Shown here piece after piece: positions 1 through 8,351 of a stretch of 64,000 nt of DNA. Every line of letters begins with the position of its first letter. The first letter of the stretch is position 1. Source of the stretch: Desulfomonile sp963700305 (GTDB taxonomy: Bacteria > Desulfobacterota > Desulfomonilia > Desulfomonilales > Desulfomonilaceae); the NCBI GenBank assembly GCA_963700305.1, contig CAVOXB010000019.1:135992-199991 (forward strand), read 5' to 3'. Position numbers and translations under genes: made by a program. Under the pieces are notes generated by a model. It saw only the letters and a list, made by a program, of their open reading frames with translations. It had not been told where the DNA came from and did no database searches.

Positions 1-2
1 CG

Positions 3-236
3 CTGTTGGACATCAGCGTTTTCGGCAGACTCGCAGGTATCAGCGCTGGAAAATTTGCCATAGAGCGCGGGGAAATCGGCAAGTTGAGCGTGGAGCATGT
101 CAGACAATACCATAAGGAGCTTGAAGCCGCGGGCATTGTGACCGACAGGGTTTCTCCGATGGTCTTGCCGGACTACGGCAATCCGGAAGTAAAGAAACGA
201 CAGTGGACCACAACCTATGTGGGAACAATGCGTTAG
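3..236 (+). CDS. C-terminal end of an FAD-dependent fumarate reductase/succinate dehydrogenase-type flavoprotein (partial)
   Basis: Only the last 77 codons are in the window; the 5' part lies upstream. The fragment opens with LLDISVFGRLAG, which resembles the FAD-contacting 'L-x-D-x-x-V-F-G-R-x-A-G' segment near the end of the flavin domain in fumarate reductase and succinate dehydrogenase flavoproteins. It continues into a short charged helix and tail. The reaction cannot be named from so little. It lies 194 bases upstream of a cytochrome/iron-sulfur/NrfD/molybdopterin gene set on the same strand, so an electron-transfer link is plausible but inferred. Family assignment rests on that one motif, so it is moderate. 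Confidence 0.5.
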   Translation: MLDISVFGRLAGISAGKFAIERGEIGKLSVEHVRQYHKELEAAGIVTDRVSPMVLPDYGNPEVKKRQWTTTYVGTMR

Positions 237-314
237 CAACGGATCATCTCAGATGAGGCTGCAAGATCATATACAAATTGCCAAAATTCTTGTCCAATTT
301 ACGGGAATTGCGAC

Positions 315-400
315 CCGTCACCCCGGACTTGATCCGGGGTCCAGATTCTGGATTCCTGCCTTCGCAGGAATGACGAGGAAACGGACATTTATTGGCAATG
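315..400. repeat. Dispersed intergenic palindromic repeat, family D copy 1
   Basis: The stretch holds two short inverted repeats: CCCCGGA-CTTGA-TCCGGGG and ATTCCTGC-CTTCG-CAGGAAT, followed by GACGAGGAAAC. A close copy with the same tail lies at 35346-35427, and looser relatives are at 15645-15730 and 24560-24600. It fills the gap between the flavoprotein fragment and the cytochrome gene and is probably a mobile or REP-like hairpin element. Confidence 0.75.
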
Positions 401-429
401 ACTATAAATCATGAGAGAACCTTAGGCGC

Positions 430-969
430 ATGACACTAAAACCTGAAAAGACCGGTACTGCGAAACGAATAACGGAGTACATCCGCCATCTGCCTGAGCA
501 ATCTCCCTATTGGAGGGGTCAGGCGTTCGGATGGGGGATTATTCTGGTGGTGCTGGTGTTCAGTGGGGCGCTTTTCGCTATCCTGGGCCTTTCTGGTGTT
601 TATGGAGGCGGAAGCATTTCTTACAGCGCAGTGGGATCTCCTGGGCCGGTCAGTTTTCGGCACTACTCCCACATGACTTTTCAGGACGGCAAATACAAGG
701 ACTGCAAGGTCTGTCACGACAAAATCTTTTCAAGCCAAAAATACGGCACTTACGTATTGAGGGTGTTGAAAGATTCGCCGGAGAGAAAAATCCATATCGG
801 CAAGGACACATCGACCTTGTTCTTCCCAATGACGGGCGCAGCAGACGAGAATTCGCTTATCACTTACGAGGTCCCGAGGGCCTGCGCTACCTGCGCCACT
901 GGAAACTGCCACGATGGAAAAGAATCTTTCAGCAGGTTTGACTGCCTGATGTGCCACAAGAGTCGATAG
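430..969 (+). CDS. Membrane-anchored triheme c7-type cytochrome
   Basis: A 179-residue c-type cytochrome. It has one membrane segment at about residues 36-58, so the heme domain should sit outside the cytoplasmic membrane. Three heme sites are visible: CKVCH, a CX4CH site in CATGNCH, and CLMCH close to the C-terminus. The spacing and the preceding 'SFRHYSHMTF' (likely distal heme ligands) match class III c7 triheme domains. It should pass electrons between the membrane complex encoded next to it (iron-sulfur protein, NrfD-like protein, molybdopterin-family protein) and periplasmic carriers. It is the first gene of that set and is separated from the next by 48 bases. In Qrc complexes the cytochrome subunit is a multiheme protein; here only three hemes are present. 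The start ATG is the first in frame. Confidence 0.8.
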   Translation: MTLKPEKTGTAKRITEYIRHLPEQSPYWRGQAFGWGIILVVLVFSGALFAILGLSGVYGGGSISYSAVGSPGPVSFRHYSHMTFQDGKYKDCKVCHDKIFSSQKYGTYVLRVLKDSPERKIHIGKDTSTLFFPMTGAADENSLITYEVPRACATCATGNCHDGKESFSRFDCLMCHKSR

Positions 970-1017
970 CAGGACACGGGATCCTAACTGGAACGACTTA
1001 CGAGAGCGACTTAGTTA

Positions 1018-1761
1018 ATGAGCAAAACTTTTGTCCCACAGAGTGGAATCATCCAATCCAGCGTCAATGCTGGCGCACAAGGCCAGGAAACAGCCCCGGT
1101 AAAACGTTGGGGAATGTTGGTTGATCAGCGCCGTTGCATCGGATGCCACAGTTGCACTATCGCCTGCAAAAGCGAGAATAATGTGCCGCTCGGCTATTGG
1201 CGCTCTTGGGTGAAAGGAATTCAGAAGGGTTCTTTCCCGGATGTGGGCAACATGTTCCTGAGGCGGCTCTGTAATCAATGTGAAACGGCGCCGTGCGTTC
1301 AGGTCTGTCCAGTTCAGGCGACAGTTCGCAGGGACGAAGACGGCGTGGTGATAATGTATTACGGCAAATGCATTGGATGCGGAATGTGCATCTCCGCGTG
1401 TCCTTATGACGCCCGTTTCTTCAACCCCATTCGCCATACTGCCGATAAATGCGATTTTTGCGCAGCTCGGATTGATAACGGGCTCCGACCCGCCTGTGTG
1501 GATTCCTGCGTTTCTCGGGCGCTTGTCTTCGGAGACATAAATGATCCGCATTCGGACATTTCAAAGAAACTGGCGACCACACCGACAAGCGTCATAAAGC
1601 CTGAACTCGGGACACAGCCCAAAGTGTTTTATGTTCAGGCGGACTATGCGTTGCAAGGAAGGATCAAATACTCCGACGATTTCAAGGAACAAATCCTAGA
1701 ATATCAACAACATATTCCCAGTCCTGACGCAACCTATTGGAAAAAAGGGAACTACAAATAG
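1018..1761 (+). CDS. Four-cluster [4Fe-4S] ferredoxin-type electron-transfer subunit (PsrB/NrfC/QrcC family)
   Basis: A 247-residue iron-sulfur subunit of the complex iron-sulfur molybdoenzyme class. Cysteine groups are arranged as in NrfC, PsrB and QrcC: CIGCHSCTIAC at about 40, CNQC with CVQVCP at about 84-99, CIGCGMCISACP at about 118-129, and CDFC with CVDSC at about 143-164. That supports four [4Fe-4S] clusters relaying electrons between the membrane NrfD subunit and the molybdopterin-family subunit. No twin-arginine or Sec signal is seen, so it may be exported bound to the Tat-tagged partner or stay on the cytoplasmic side. The stop codon abuts the ATG of the next gene, which implies a single transcript and coupled translation. 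Confidence 0.88.
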   Translation: MSKTFVPQSGIIQSSVNAGAQGQETAPVKRWGMLVDQRRCIGCHSCTIACKSENNVPLGYWRSWVKGIQKGSFPDVGNMFLRRLCNQCETAPCVQVCPVQATVRRDEDGVVIMYYGKCIGCGMCISACPYDARFFNPIRHTADKCDFCAARIDNGLRPACVDSCVSRALVFGDINDPHSDISKKLATTPTSVIKPELGTQPKVFYVQADYALQGRIKYSDDFKEQILEYQQHIPSPDATYWKKGNYK

Positions 1762-2653
1762 ATGGAAGCAGCAGTCCTGTACAACGTGCCTCACGAAATC
1801 CCCTGGAAGATCTACATTCCGTTATATTTTTATTTCACGGGACTTTCCGCAGGCTCATTCATACTCTCGACATTGTCGACAGTATTCGGGATGAAGCGTT
1901 TCAAGCCAATGGCGCTTCCTGCAGCTATAATTTCTTTTATTTTGCTCTTGCTGGCTCCGGCATGCCTCATATTGGATTTGCATCAACCCACAAGATTTTG
2001 GCATACGCTCGTTCCCGAATATTTCAACACTACGTCTGCGCTTTCTTACGGTTCCTGGTTGCTGACCCTGTATCCTATTGCGAACCTTGTTTATATATAT
2101 TTCATTTTTGTGAAAAACGACAAAGTCACCAAAATACTTGGGACGATAACTGTCCCATTGGCCATATTCGTTCATGCGTACACGGGCTTTGCTTTTGCCC
2201 TGGTAAGGGCTCGGGCGTGGTGGCACTCCGCTTTGATGCCTGGTTATTTCTTGACGTCTGCGCTGTTATCGGGTATTGCGCTGCTCCTTGTTGTTGCCAT
2301 GGTTTTGGACCGGTACAGGAAGGAAAAGCTCGAGCCCGGGTTGTTCTCAACCATGCGCCTGATGATGATAGGAATTCTTCTTACCGACCTTTTCTGGAAC
2401 GGCTGTTTCTGGCTTACACTGCTTGTATCCAATGCAGACGGTTTCGCCTCGATAATTTACGCTTTCCACGAAAAGCTTTACGTATGGGGAGAGCTTGTTT
2501 CAGGGATGCTGGTGCCGCTCGTGATTCTTGCTACTGCCTCAAACAAGAAACGAGAAGATTTGGCTGTGTCTTGCCTCTCTTCTTATCATCGGCGGCGTAT
2601 TCCTGATGCGGTATTCAGTTGTTTTCATAGGTTTTGATATCCCGTTGAGCTGA
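1762..2653 (+). CDS. NrfD/PsrC-family quinone-interacting membrane subunit, frameshifted near the 3' end
   Basis: A polytopic membrane protein of about 297 residues with eight or so hydrophobic helices. It starts directly after the stop of the iron-sulfur gene. The N-terminal part shows the NrfD hallmarks: WKIYIPLYFYFTGLSAGSF in helix 1, and later HQPTRFWH. These proteins bind menaquinol and pass electrons to the iron-sulfur subunit. The +1 frame stops at 2637 after an atypical arginine-rich tail. From about 2564 the next frame instead encodes a normal last helix (ASLLIIGGVFLMRYSVVF then GFDIPLS) and stops at 2651-2653. One extra base around 2563 would restore a complete gene. I annotate the span across the shift; whether it is real or a sequencing error cannot be decided here. 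Confidence 0.82.
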
Positions 2654-2672
2654 TCAAGAATAGATTGAAACA

Positions 2673-4956
2673 ATGACCGATTTTACCCGACGAGAATTTG
2701 TCCGACTGGCGACCCTGATGGGAGGAGTTTCTCTGTTTGCAGGATGCACTCTTCTGCAGGAATCGCAGCCGGTCCCCAAATATAGCGAGGGTGCCCCAGG
2801 CGTGGACCCGCTTGAAACAACCGCAGGGGTCCGGAATGTTTACTCAGTTTGCGGAGCGTGTCCCGGAAACTGCGGGATCTGCTGCAGAGTCGCTGAGGGA
2901 ACCGTAGTCAAGATAGGGGGAAATCCATATCATCCTGTTTGTGCAGATCCTTTCCTTCCTTTCAACACTTCATTGGAAGACGCGGCGACTCGCAGCGGAC
3001 CGATTTGTGCGTTGGGAGGCAGCGCAATACAGACGCTCTACGATCCTTTCAGAATCGCCAAACCGCTAAAACGGGTTGGGCCTCGGGGTTCGGGCAAGTG
3101 GAACGGGATATCCTGGGAGCAGGCTTTCAACGAGATCATTGAAGGCGGCAGTCTGTTCGGTGAGGGCAAAGTATACGGGCTCAGGGAAATAAAGGAATCC
3201 GGCCACGGACTGGGCTTTCTCGTGGGCCGCGCGGACTGGGGCGCTCTAACATTTTTGAATAGTTTTGTTTCCGCATTTCCGGGAGCAATGATGCTCAGAG
3301 ACCGCGAGATTCTAGCCCAAGAGAGCGCTATCGCTGCTGCAGATTCCGTGTTCGGCCCGGGCTTCGGTCCGGTGGAGCCTGATTACCGCAATGCTGGATT
3401 CGTGCTGAGCTTCGCAGACGCTCCTTTGGATTCGGGCATTCCGCTTGTTTCAATTGCTCGTGAGATCGCAGATTCAAGAGTGAGCGGCAACGGAATGAAG
3501 TGGGCTGTTGTGGACCCGAGGCTTTCCACTTCCGGTTCCAAGGCAGACATGTGGATACCTGTGATACCAGGCAAAGATATGGAGCTTGTCTGCGGGATAA
3601 TGCGATCACTGGTGGATAGATATCCTGGAGTGAAACAGATCCCGGACGAAAACCTCAAGAAAACCGTCGAGAGCCGCACTGTGGATCAATTTTCTGGAGA
3701 ATGCGGCATAAAACCCGAGGTTATTAATCATCTGGCCGATCTGATGGCTCAGGCGGGGTCAAAGTCTGCGGCTATCCCCGGAAGAGGCATCCTGGCAGGC
3801 AAGGACGGCAAGAATGTCGCTGCTGCAGTTTACACCCTGAATCTGCTGGCAGGTTCGGTCCCGGGTTCCGGAGGACTTGTGACCGGAGATGACGGTTTCC
3901 TGCATGACGCATATTCCAAGATGATGCGTCAGCCGCAGCAAGCAATTTCTGACAAGCGAATTCGAGCTCTTATCAGCTGGAATGCGGACCCCGTTTACAG
4001 CGATCCCTCGGTTGCAGAAATGTTTACAGACCGGGCCGAACCACCGCTGTTCATCGCGATTGATCGAGGGGTCACAGAGACAACGATCTGCGCGGACTAC
4101 ATACTCCCTGATACTACTTATCTGGAACGTTGGGATATTTGCACTCTGCCGACTTCTGCGAGCTCCGCCGGTTTTGGGGTGCGCAGGCCGGTCGTAGGCA
4201 GTGTCGACCCGAACTCTGGTCAGTATTTTCCGATTCTCCCAGAGACCAAAGTCATGGAGGACATAATCTCGGGAATTGGAGGAAGGCTGGGGCTCCCAGG
4301 TTTCGAACCACCGGACAAGGATGCATCCAAGACTCAGAATGCATCTAATTACTACAAGCTGCTGGCCGCAATAGCCCTTAGCAGCATGAAATCGTCTGGG
4401 TTCAACGTGTCGGACTCAGCGGAGGAAGTAGAGAAGATAATGGAAAGGGGCGGCATTTTTGCGAATATTGTGCAAACGAGTTCGCGGGCCAGAAAATCCG
4501 CTTCACAGACAACACACAAATACTGGCCGCCAATAAGCGCAAAGCCCACGGCTAGCCCGGAACCTGAAGACGGCTTGCTCCTGATAACATACAGCCTTCC
4601 GTTTCACCGATCCCCTGATTACGGCCTAAATAGCTGGCTCCTTGAAGTGCTTCCGGAGAACGTTTCTTGCCATAAATTCGCAGGACGCCCGAAAGTTGAA
4701 AATCCGTCAGAATGATTCTGTTAATGTGGAAAGCGCTGATGGCAAGATTGTCCTCAAGTGTAAAGCTCAGGTGTTGCCTGGCATTAGACCTGGCGTTGTA
4801 GCTATTGCGAGAGGCTTCGGTTACAAGCAATCCGGCGTCTCCAAACAGATTATAGACGGAAAAACCACGGGCGATGACAGGACAAAAGGGGCGGGAGTCA
4901 ATCCGGCTATTCTTATTTCTAAGGGAGCGCTAAAGGTTCGAGTGAAGAAAGCATAA
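2673..4956 (+). CDS. Molybdopterin oxidoreductase-family catalytic/scaffold subunit with Tat lipoprotein signal (QrcB/PsrA-like), frameshifted
   Basis: About 760 residues after joining two frames. The N-terminus has a twin-arginine motif (TRREFVRLA), a hydrophobic stretch and a lipobox (FAGC), so it should be folded before export and lipid-anchored outside. A [4Fe-4S] site follows (CGACPGNCGICC, then GPICALGG), then the pterin-binding core. In the region where DMSO-reductase-family enzymes carry the Cys, Ser or Sec metal ligand (about residues 185-215) I see no candidate, as in QrcB, which binds no molybdenum. The first frame ends at 4715. From about 4665 another frame carries the C-terminal dinucleotide-binding domain (LAINSQDARKLKIRQ onward) to 4956, so one extra T in GTTTC probably caused the break. 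It is the last gene of the redox operon. Substrate is unknown; polysulfide or thiosulfate reductase is the alternative to a quinone reductase role. Confidence 0.8.
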
Positions 4957-5055
4957 TCTCATCCCCCGAGAATCACCACGATCTGCAAGTCACTCTCACC
5001 ACATCCTACACGAAACGACCTAGCCTGATATCGAAGAGTACGGCCGAGAAGTATA

Positions 5056-5433
5056 TCAATCATAAAATGACAGGGTCTCCAGTATCTTCTGCAGCTCTTC
5101 CTGGTCTTTATCGGAAATATTAATTATCTCAAATCCTGCAGCGCATGGCTCGTCTTCAGCTTCCGGCTTGAACCATCTGCATTCTGCATCGAAGGAAAAC
5201 GGTTTTATATTGTCGAAATTTTCAGCTTGGACCATAAATGTCTTTTTTTGATCGATATTTAAGCTTATGCCGGATATCTGAATCCCCTTTTCTGAGATAT
5301 CCTGGACAACGCCTTCAGTAGTGGGATCATCCACATCGAACGCCGCAAGGTGAATTATCGGGTAGCCTCTAGGAGTTCGTCGCATTTGTCTGATGCGCTG
5401 AATCTCCAATTTGATTTCGTCTTCGGGAGCCAT
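5056..5433 (-). CDS. PilZ-domain protein (c-di-GMP receptor type)
   Basis: A single-domain PilZ protein of about 125 residues. Both halves of the c-di-GMP site are canonical: RRTPR (RxxxR) near the N-terminus and DISEKG (DxSxxG) about 50 residues later, followed by beta strands with the conserved AECRWF segment. It should bind c-di-GMP and act as a cytoplasmic effector, target unknown. It lies just downstream of a second PilZ gene on the same strand. A TTG at 5448 would overlap that gene's stop codon, but the ATG at 5433 is the more usual start and leaves an 11-base gap. The two proteins share sequence across the PilZ part, including the closing INISDKDQEEL/VNISERDRTEL segment, which points to tandem duplication. 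Confidence 0.8.
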   Translation of the reverse strand: MAPEDEIKLEIQRIRQMRRTPRGYPIIHLAAFDVDDPTTEGVVQDISEKGIQISGISLNIDQKKTFMVQAENFDNIKPFSFDAECRWFKPEAEDEPCAAGFEIINISDKDQEELQKILETLSFYD

Positions 5434-5444
5434 AGTAGCGGCCT

Positions 5445-5978
5445 TCAATCAGCGAATGTTATTAAACGGATGAGTTTCCGGAGTTCTGTTCTGTCACGCT
5501 CCGAAATATTCACGATTTGAAAACCAGATGCCAGTCCTTCACTGGATTGGTCCCAATTTGTCCATCGGCATTTGGCCTGAAATTCAAAAGCATCGACCAA
5601 TCCAAAAGCATCACCCAGCACTACCAAAGTCAGCTCTTCGTCCACATTTGCCTGGATGCCGATCAAACCGACTCCGTCTTCAGTAACATCACGCAACTTG
5701 CCTTGTATGTCCGGTCTGCCGGCTTCGTACACAATGATTTCAAAATCCACGAAGTACCGGGTCTGATTGCGGAAACTGTCTGGAAAAACCGTTTCACCGC
5801 GTTGGCTCAGCTCACCATAGAGATCGTCCCGACTTATTTTGCCCGAGTCCAACAGAAGCGTCACCATGCCCTGGAGCGCTCTGACAGATAGTCCGTATTT
5901 TTCTGTGAGTCCTGATCTGCCCACTCCGGCTTTGATGTCGTCGACAAGGTTTTTGACGTTAATTCTTATTTGAGCCAT
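5445..5978 (-). CDS. PilZ-domain protein with N-terminal shared helical adaptor module
   Basis: 177 residues. Residues 1-57 form a helical module (IRINVKNLVDDIKAG, then LTEKYGLS, then SGKISRDDL). It is clearly related to the N-termini of the ankyrin protein at 15842-16594 and the zinc-ribbon protein at 52949-53863. The rest is a PilZ domain with RNQTR at 70-74 (RxxxR) and DVTEDG (DxSxxG with Thr for Ser), so c-di-GMP binding is likely but slightly non-canonical. It is the first gene of a two-gene PilZ operon on the minus strand. A role coupling c-di-GMP level to something recognised by the helical module is inference. Confidence 0.78.
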   Translation of the reverse strand: MAQIRINVKNLVDDIKAGVGRSGLTEKYGLSVRALQGMVTLLLDSGKISRDDLYGELSQRGETVFPDSFRNQTRYFVDFEIIVYEAGRPDIQGKLRDVTEDGVGLIGIQANVDEELTLVVLGDAFGLVDAFEFQAKCRWTNWDQSSEGLASGFQIVNISERDRTELRKLIRLITFAD

Positions 5979-5999
5979 AAGGTTCGCTGATAGCTGCGT

Positions 6000-6512
6000 T
6001 TACTGCGGAACACTCTCTGGAAGCGCAAGAGAGGGACAAATCATTTTCATAACGCCGATATAAGGTCTGATGAGTTCGCCAACCTTGTCCAGATCTCGCT
6101 TTGTATCCGGTAAGACCTTTCCATCCCGAGAGGAAGACTTAAGTGCAGAAGCCATCATGGCTGTTATCGGGGTGATGAGTTCCATGACGAGTTTCGAGTT
6201 CTCATTGTCTTTGCCCGCATACTCCGTCATAGCTGCCAGAGAATCGGTCCACGATTTAGAAAGTTGAGCTATCTTTTCTTCTTCTGTGAGAGAAGTGGAC
6301 TTAGACATTTCAAGCAACTGATTGATCTGTTTCTGAATGTTTTCGCAAACCACTGCCTGTCCCGGCTCAGTAGTTTGAGCTTGACAACATTCGATACCAG
6401 CGAACAACACGAGCATTGCCGAAAACGTGAGTAGCGAGGCAAAAAGTCGCGCCAGCCGATCAAACATGAAAGCACGAGCCACTCTTCCCCATGATGAGAA
6501 GCTTATGATCAT
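6000..6512 (-). CDS. Secreted helical protein of unknown function
   Basis: About 170 residues. The first 45 contain a hydrophobic signal segment (LFASLLTFSAMLVLFAG) ending near ECCQA, so the protein is exported, possibly as a lipoprotein-like or cysteine-rich-ended mature form. The remainder is predicted mostly helical and acidic, without a motif I recognise. The start at 6512 is chosen because AAGGAG lies 12 bases upstream; a later ATG at 6467 gives a more compact signal peptide but lacks a clear ribosome site. It sits 21 bases upstream of the PilZ operon on the same strand, so all three may be co-transcribed. No function is assigned. Confidence 0.6.
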   Translation of the reverse strand: MIISFSSWGRVARAFMFDRLARLFASLLTFSAMLVLFAGIECCQAQTTEPGQAVVCENIQKQINQLLEMSKSTSLTEEEKIAQLSKSWTDSLAAMTEYAGKDNENSKLVMELITPITAMMASALKSSSRDGKVLPDTKRDLDKVGELIRPYIGVMKMICPSLALPESVPQ

Positions 6513-6689
6513 TTCGGCAAATTTCTCCTTTTGTTCTTTTGCCCAGGAGTGTGCCACAGTCTGAAGTCCATAGTCAAATCTTTTCACCCGCGACTTACGC
6601 CATAAATAGGCGTTTGATTGGCTTCCAGTTTGTTCAGTTTTTTGATAGAACTTCTCTGGAATCCTGCTGGCATGGTTGGGAGGTTAAAT

Positions 6690-7424
6690 TTGGATACGAA
6701 AGAGTTGAAAGACCTGGCGTGCACTTACGGGGCTGATTTTGTGCGAATAGCGGACCTTGCTCTTCTCAATGGGATACAGACACAGCCTGAAGACCTTCTC
6801 AAAGGTTACACCAGGGCTGTAAGCATAGGCATAAGGTTGTCCGATGGAGTCATCGATCCCATTGTGGACTCGCCTACTCCGCTATATCAGCAACACTACC
6901 TCCGAGTAAACGACCGCCTCGACGATATTGCGGTCCGAATTACTCAGTATCTTCAGAGATCCGGAGCAAAAGCACTGCCTGTACCTGCGTCTCAACTTCT
7001 CGACAAGGATGATTGGACCTCCTACATATCTCACAAGGCAGTGGCTCTCGCAGCTGGCTTGGGCTGGCAGGGCAAGAGCCTGCTTATAGTCAATCCTGAA
7101 TGTGGCCCTCGCCTCAGGCTTGTCACGGTGCTTACCGATGCAGGTTTGGAACCTGACAAGCCACTCAAGAATCGTTGCGGTAAGTGTAAGGCTTGCACTG
7201 AAGCATGTCCCGCTCAAGCTATAAAAGGCGCAAATACCGATTACCATTTCCGAGACAGGGATGAGGCCCTCTACTTTCAACGATGCGTCGACAAAGTGGT
7301 AGGCGATTTCGCCAAAAGACCTTTCATAGAAAAACCTATCTGCGGCGTCTGCATCAGAGCATGTCCCTGGGGAGCCAAAAAGAAGAAGCCCAAGTCGCGT
7401 GGCGGAGCGGGCAAGATTGGGTGA
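6690..7424 (+). CDS. Epoxyqueuosine reductase (QueG)-like double [4Fe-4S] protein
   Basis: About 244 residues. The C-terminal part carries a QueG-type double-cluster ferredoxin domain: CGKCKACTEACP at about 170-181 and CGVCIRACPWG near the end, with the KxxLGWQGKS-like segment (AAGLGWQGKSLL) upstream. QueG and relatives reduce epoxyqueuosine or act on other substrates through iron-sulfur and cobalamin centres. This protein is shorter than QueG (about 350-380 residues) and lacks its C-terminal HEAT repeats, so it belongs to the uncharacterised short family common in anaerobes. The TTG at 6690 is chosen because GGGAGG lies 6 bases before it; the ATG at 6672 has no ribosome site. The gene ends inside a strong hairpin (7417-7454). 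Confidence 0.72.
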   Translation: MDTKELKDLACTYGADFVRIADLALLNGIQTQPEDLLKGYTRAVSIGIRLSDGVIDPIVDSPTPLYQQHYLRVNDRLDDIAVRITQYLQRSGAKALPVPASQLLDKDDWTSYISHKAVALAAGLGWQGKSLLIVNPECGPRLRLVTVLTDAGLEPDKPLKNRCGKCKACTEACPAQAIKGANTDYHFRDRDEALYFQRCVDKVVGDFAKRPFIEKPICGVCIRACPWGAKKKKPKSRGGAGKIG

Positions 7425-7454
7425 ACCTTCTTTGTGTAAAGAAGGTTCACCCAA
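7417..7454. repeat. Perfect 17-bp inverted repeat overlapping the QueG-like stop codon
   Basis: Arms TTGGGTGAACCTTCTTT (7417-7433) and AAAGAAGGTTCACCCAA (7438-7454) are perfectly complementary around a GTGT loop. The stop codon of the QueG-like gene (7422-7424) lies in the left arm. No T-run follows, so it is not a textbook terminator, though it would stabilise the mRNA 3' end or form a cruciform. Confidence 0.85.
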
Positions 7455-7541
7455 ACCCCTTCCAAGAAACTCTAACACTTGTCGGAACCCACATTTCTCA
7501 TCTAGAAATATGGATTCCGACAAATGCTATTCTTTTTTTCT

Positions 7542-7670
7542 CGTTCCCAGGCTTCTGCCTGGGAATGCCTGGCCTGGAGGCTCTGCCTCCATTATTGTCT
7601 TCACAATAACAAAAGCATTTTTTCCCGGGCAGAACCCGGCAGCTGTGGGTTCCCATGAGCGTGGGAACTA
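7542..7670. repeat. Dispersed palindromic repeat cluster, family B copy 1
   Basis: Contains several short hairpins: GTTCCCAGGC-TTCT-GCCTGGGAA, GGAGGCTCTGCCTCC, CCGGGCAGAACCCGG and GTTCCCATGAGCGTGGGAAC. The same unit recurs at 26551-26606 and 63242-63372 and partly at 19825-19851. It fills the gap before the NUDIX gene. Confidence 0.75.
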
Positions 7671-7717
7671 GAAAGTACATGGAAGTCTCTAAAAAAATGG
7701 AATTTACGGAGAGGTTC

Positions 7718-8275
7718 ATGGGATCATCTGATCGCGAACTATCATGGGAACTAATGGACAGTCGAGAAGACAGAAAATACGGTCTGTTTTCAATAAACAT
7801 CAACAGGAGCAAATCCCCCAGGACCGGTGAAATTCACGAATTCCAGGTACTCAATAGTCCCGACTGGGTAGCCGTCATACCGGTGACAGCGGATAATAAC
7901 TTGATCCTGGTGAATCAGTTTAGGCATGGGAGTGGAGAGCTTTCCCTCGAACCTCCTGGCGGCTTGGCAAAGCGTGGTCAAAGTCCTGAACAAAGCGCCA
8001 GAGAAGAACTTGAAGAGGAAACAGGCTACATAGCGGATAATTTTGAGCTCCTAGGCTTGCTTGATCCATTCCCAGCCATATTCAACAACAAGTTTTACGT
8101 ATATTGCGCTAGAGACGCCCGGCCCGCAGGCAAGCTAAATCCCGACGAGACCGAAGAAATAGAAACCGTGCTCATTCCAGTTGAGGACCTCAGGGAGTAT
8201 ATTCGGTCGGGAAAAATAACTTGCGCAGTGATGATAGCTGCTCTGCATTTGTTTTTGGATCGGGAAAACGGATGA
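7718..8275 (+). CDS. NUDIX hydrolase, ADP-ribose pyrophosphatase-like
   Basis: About 185 residues of the ADP-ribose pyrophosphatase type, predicted to hydrolyse nucleoside-diphosphate-linked compounds to limit toxic ADP-ribose. The NUDIX box is visible (GGLAKRGQSPEQSAREEL then EEETGY), with the metal-binding REEL-EEE core intact. The Glu usually found seven residues into the box is Gln here (RGQSP), which is uncommon. The upstream strands (VNQFRHG, 'LEPPGG') match the ADP-ribose family signature. I chose the ATG at 7718 because GGAGAGG lies 4-5 bases before it; ATGs at 7655, 7679 and 7697 lie in or just after the repeat region and lack ribosome sites. Confidence 0.8.
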   Translation: MGSSDRELSWELMDSREDRKYGLFSININRSKSPRTGEIHEFQVLNSPDWVAVIPVTADNNLILVNQFRHGSGELSLEPPGGLAKRGQSPEQSAREELEEETGYIADNFELLGLLDPFPAIFNNKFYVYCARDARPAGKLNPDETEEIETVLIPVEDLREYIRSGKITCAVMIAALHLFLDRENG

Positions 8276-8351
8276 GCTTGGCTACCACTCTGCTATTTGA
8301 TGCTTTTTGGTTTGACACCGACAATTTGGCCGGCACGGTGGTCGGCCGCCA

